Part shown: positions 6,826 to 6,967 of the stretch, one piece after another | Layout of the letters: each line of letters begins with the position of its first letter | Position numbering within the stretch: position 1 is the first letter of the stretch | From: Deltaproteobacteria bacterium | GTDB lineage: Bacteria; SAR324; NAC60-12 | Direction: 5' to 3' | Length of the DNA stretch: 6,967 nucleotides | Assembly (NCBI GenBank): GCA_003541985.1 | Contig: DPLM01000137.1 | Location: 1 to 6,967 of the forward strand | Translations under genes and position numbers: made by a program | The notes under the pieces: model-generated | The model's database searches: none | What the model was told of the DNA's origin: nothing | The model's input: only the letters and a program-made list of their open reading frames with translations

Positions 6826-6967
6826 CTACCAAATTGTGTAACCGGCATCGACTGGGAGAATTGCTCCGGTGATCGCAGAGGCAGCGGGGGAGGCAAGAAA
6901 GAGGATCGCGGCAGCAACTTCTTCTGGTTGAATCATTCGATGCATTGGGGTTCCCTGCATCCAAACA
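6826..6967 (-). CDS. Short-chain dehydrogenase/reductase, C-terminal fragment
   Basis: Only the last 46 codons are inside the window; the gene continues past the right edge. The visible part is the classic end of an SDR (FabG-like) oxidoreductase. It has a GTPMHR loop, then QPEEVAAAILFLASPAAS, which is the helix preceding the last strand, and AITGAILPVDAGYTIW at the C-terminus. The ITG…PVDAGY ending is typical of NAD(P)-dependent alcohol and ketone dehydrogenases of this family. The catalytic YxxxK and the cofactor Gly motif lie outside the window, so neither substrate nor cofactor can be judged. The gene is convergent with upp and ends 201 bp from it. A different frame of the same strand is also open (6746-6964), but it is a shadow of this gene. 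Confidence 0.9.
   Translation of the reverse strand, partial: VWMQGTPMHRMIQPEEVAAAILFLASPAASAITGAILPVDAGYTIW

Overview
The window carries a compact bacterial gene cluster for the URC (non-reductive uracil catabolism) pathway. Flanking it are two NAD(P)-dependent dehydrogenase genes and about 2.2 kb of AT-rich, apparently decayed DNA. Bacterial features are the tightly packed collinear genes, Shine-Dalgarno-like sites and sigma70-like promoters. The UPRT and dehydrogenase sequences look proteobacterial in type, but I cannot name a taxon. The AT-rich, stop-ridden left third suggests a genome with low coding density or a recently eroded accessory segment.

Layout: positions 1-2210 hold no intact recognisable gene. 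The minus strand shows a chain of open runs broken by single stops and frame changes, which reads like gene remnants. A cluster of short palindromes lies at 1261-1314. Positions 2211-3161 (minus) encode a lambda-crystallin/L-gulonate 3-dehydrogenase-type member of the 3-hydroxyacyl-CoA dehydrogenase family. A 338-bp divergent promoter region (3162-3499) follows, with a plausible promoter in each direction and one inverted repeat. Three plus-strand genes then lie 5 and 21 nt apart: URC1 (GTP cyclohydrolase II-like, 3500-4747), URC4 (DUF1688, 4753-5970) and uracil phosphoribosyltransferase (5992-6624). The right edge has the C-terminus of a short-chain dehydrogenase on the minus strand (6826-6967), convergent with upp. 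Between the two lie competing inverted repeats and a T-run that could form a minus-strand terminator.

How the genes work together: UPRT would convert uracil plus PRPP to UMP. URC1 and URC4 are the two core proteins genetically required for URC ring breakdown in the yeast Lachancea kluyveri, where ribosylurea is a reported intermediate and 3-hydroxypropionate the end product. The two flanking dehydrogenases are of a type that could handle the three-carbon end product (malonate semialdehyde or 3-hydroxypropionate). That link rests only on position and family chemistry. No urea-degrading enzyme, transporter or regulator is visible in the window.
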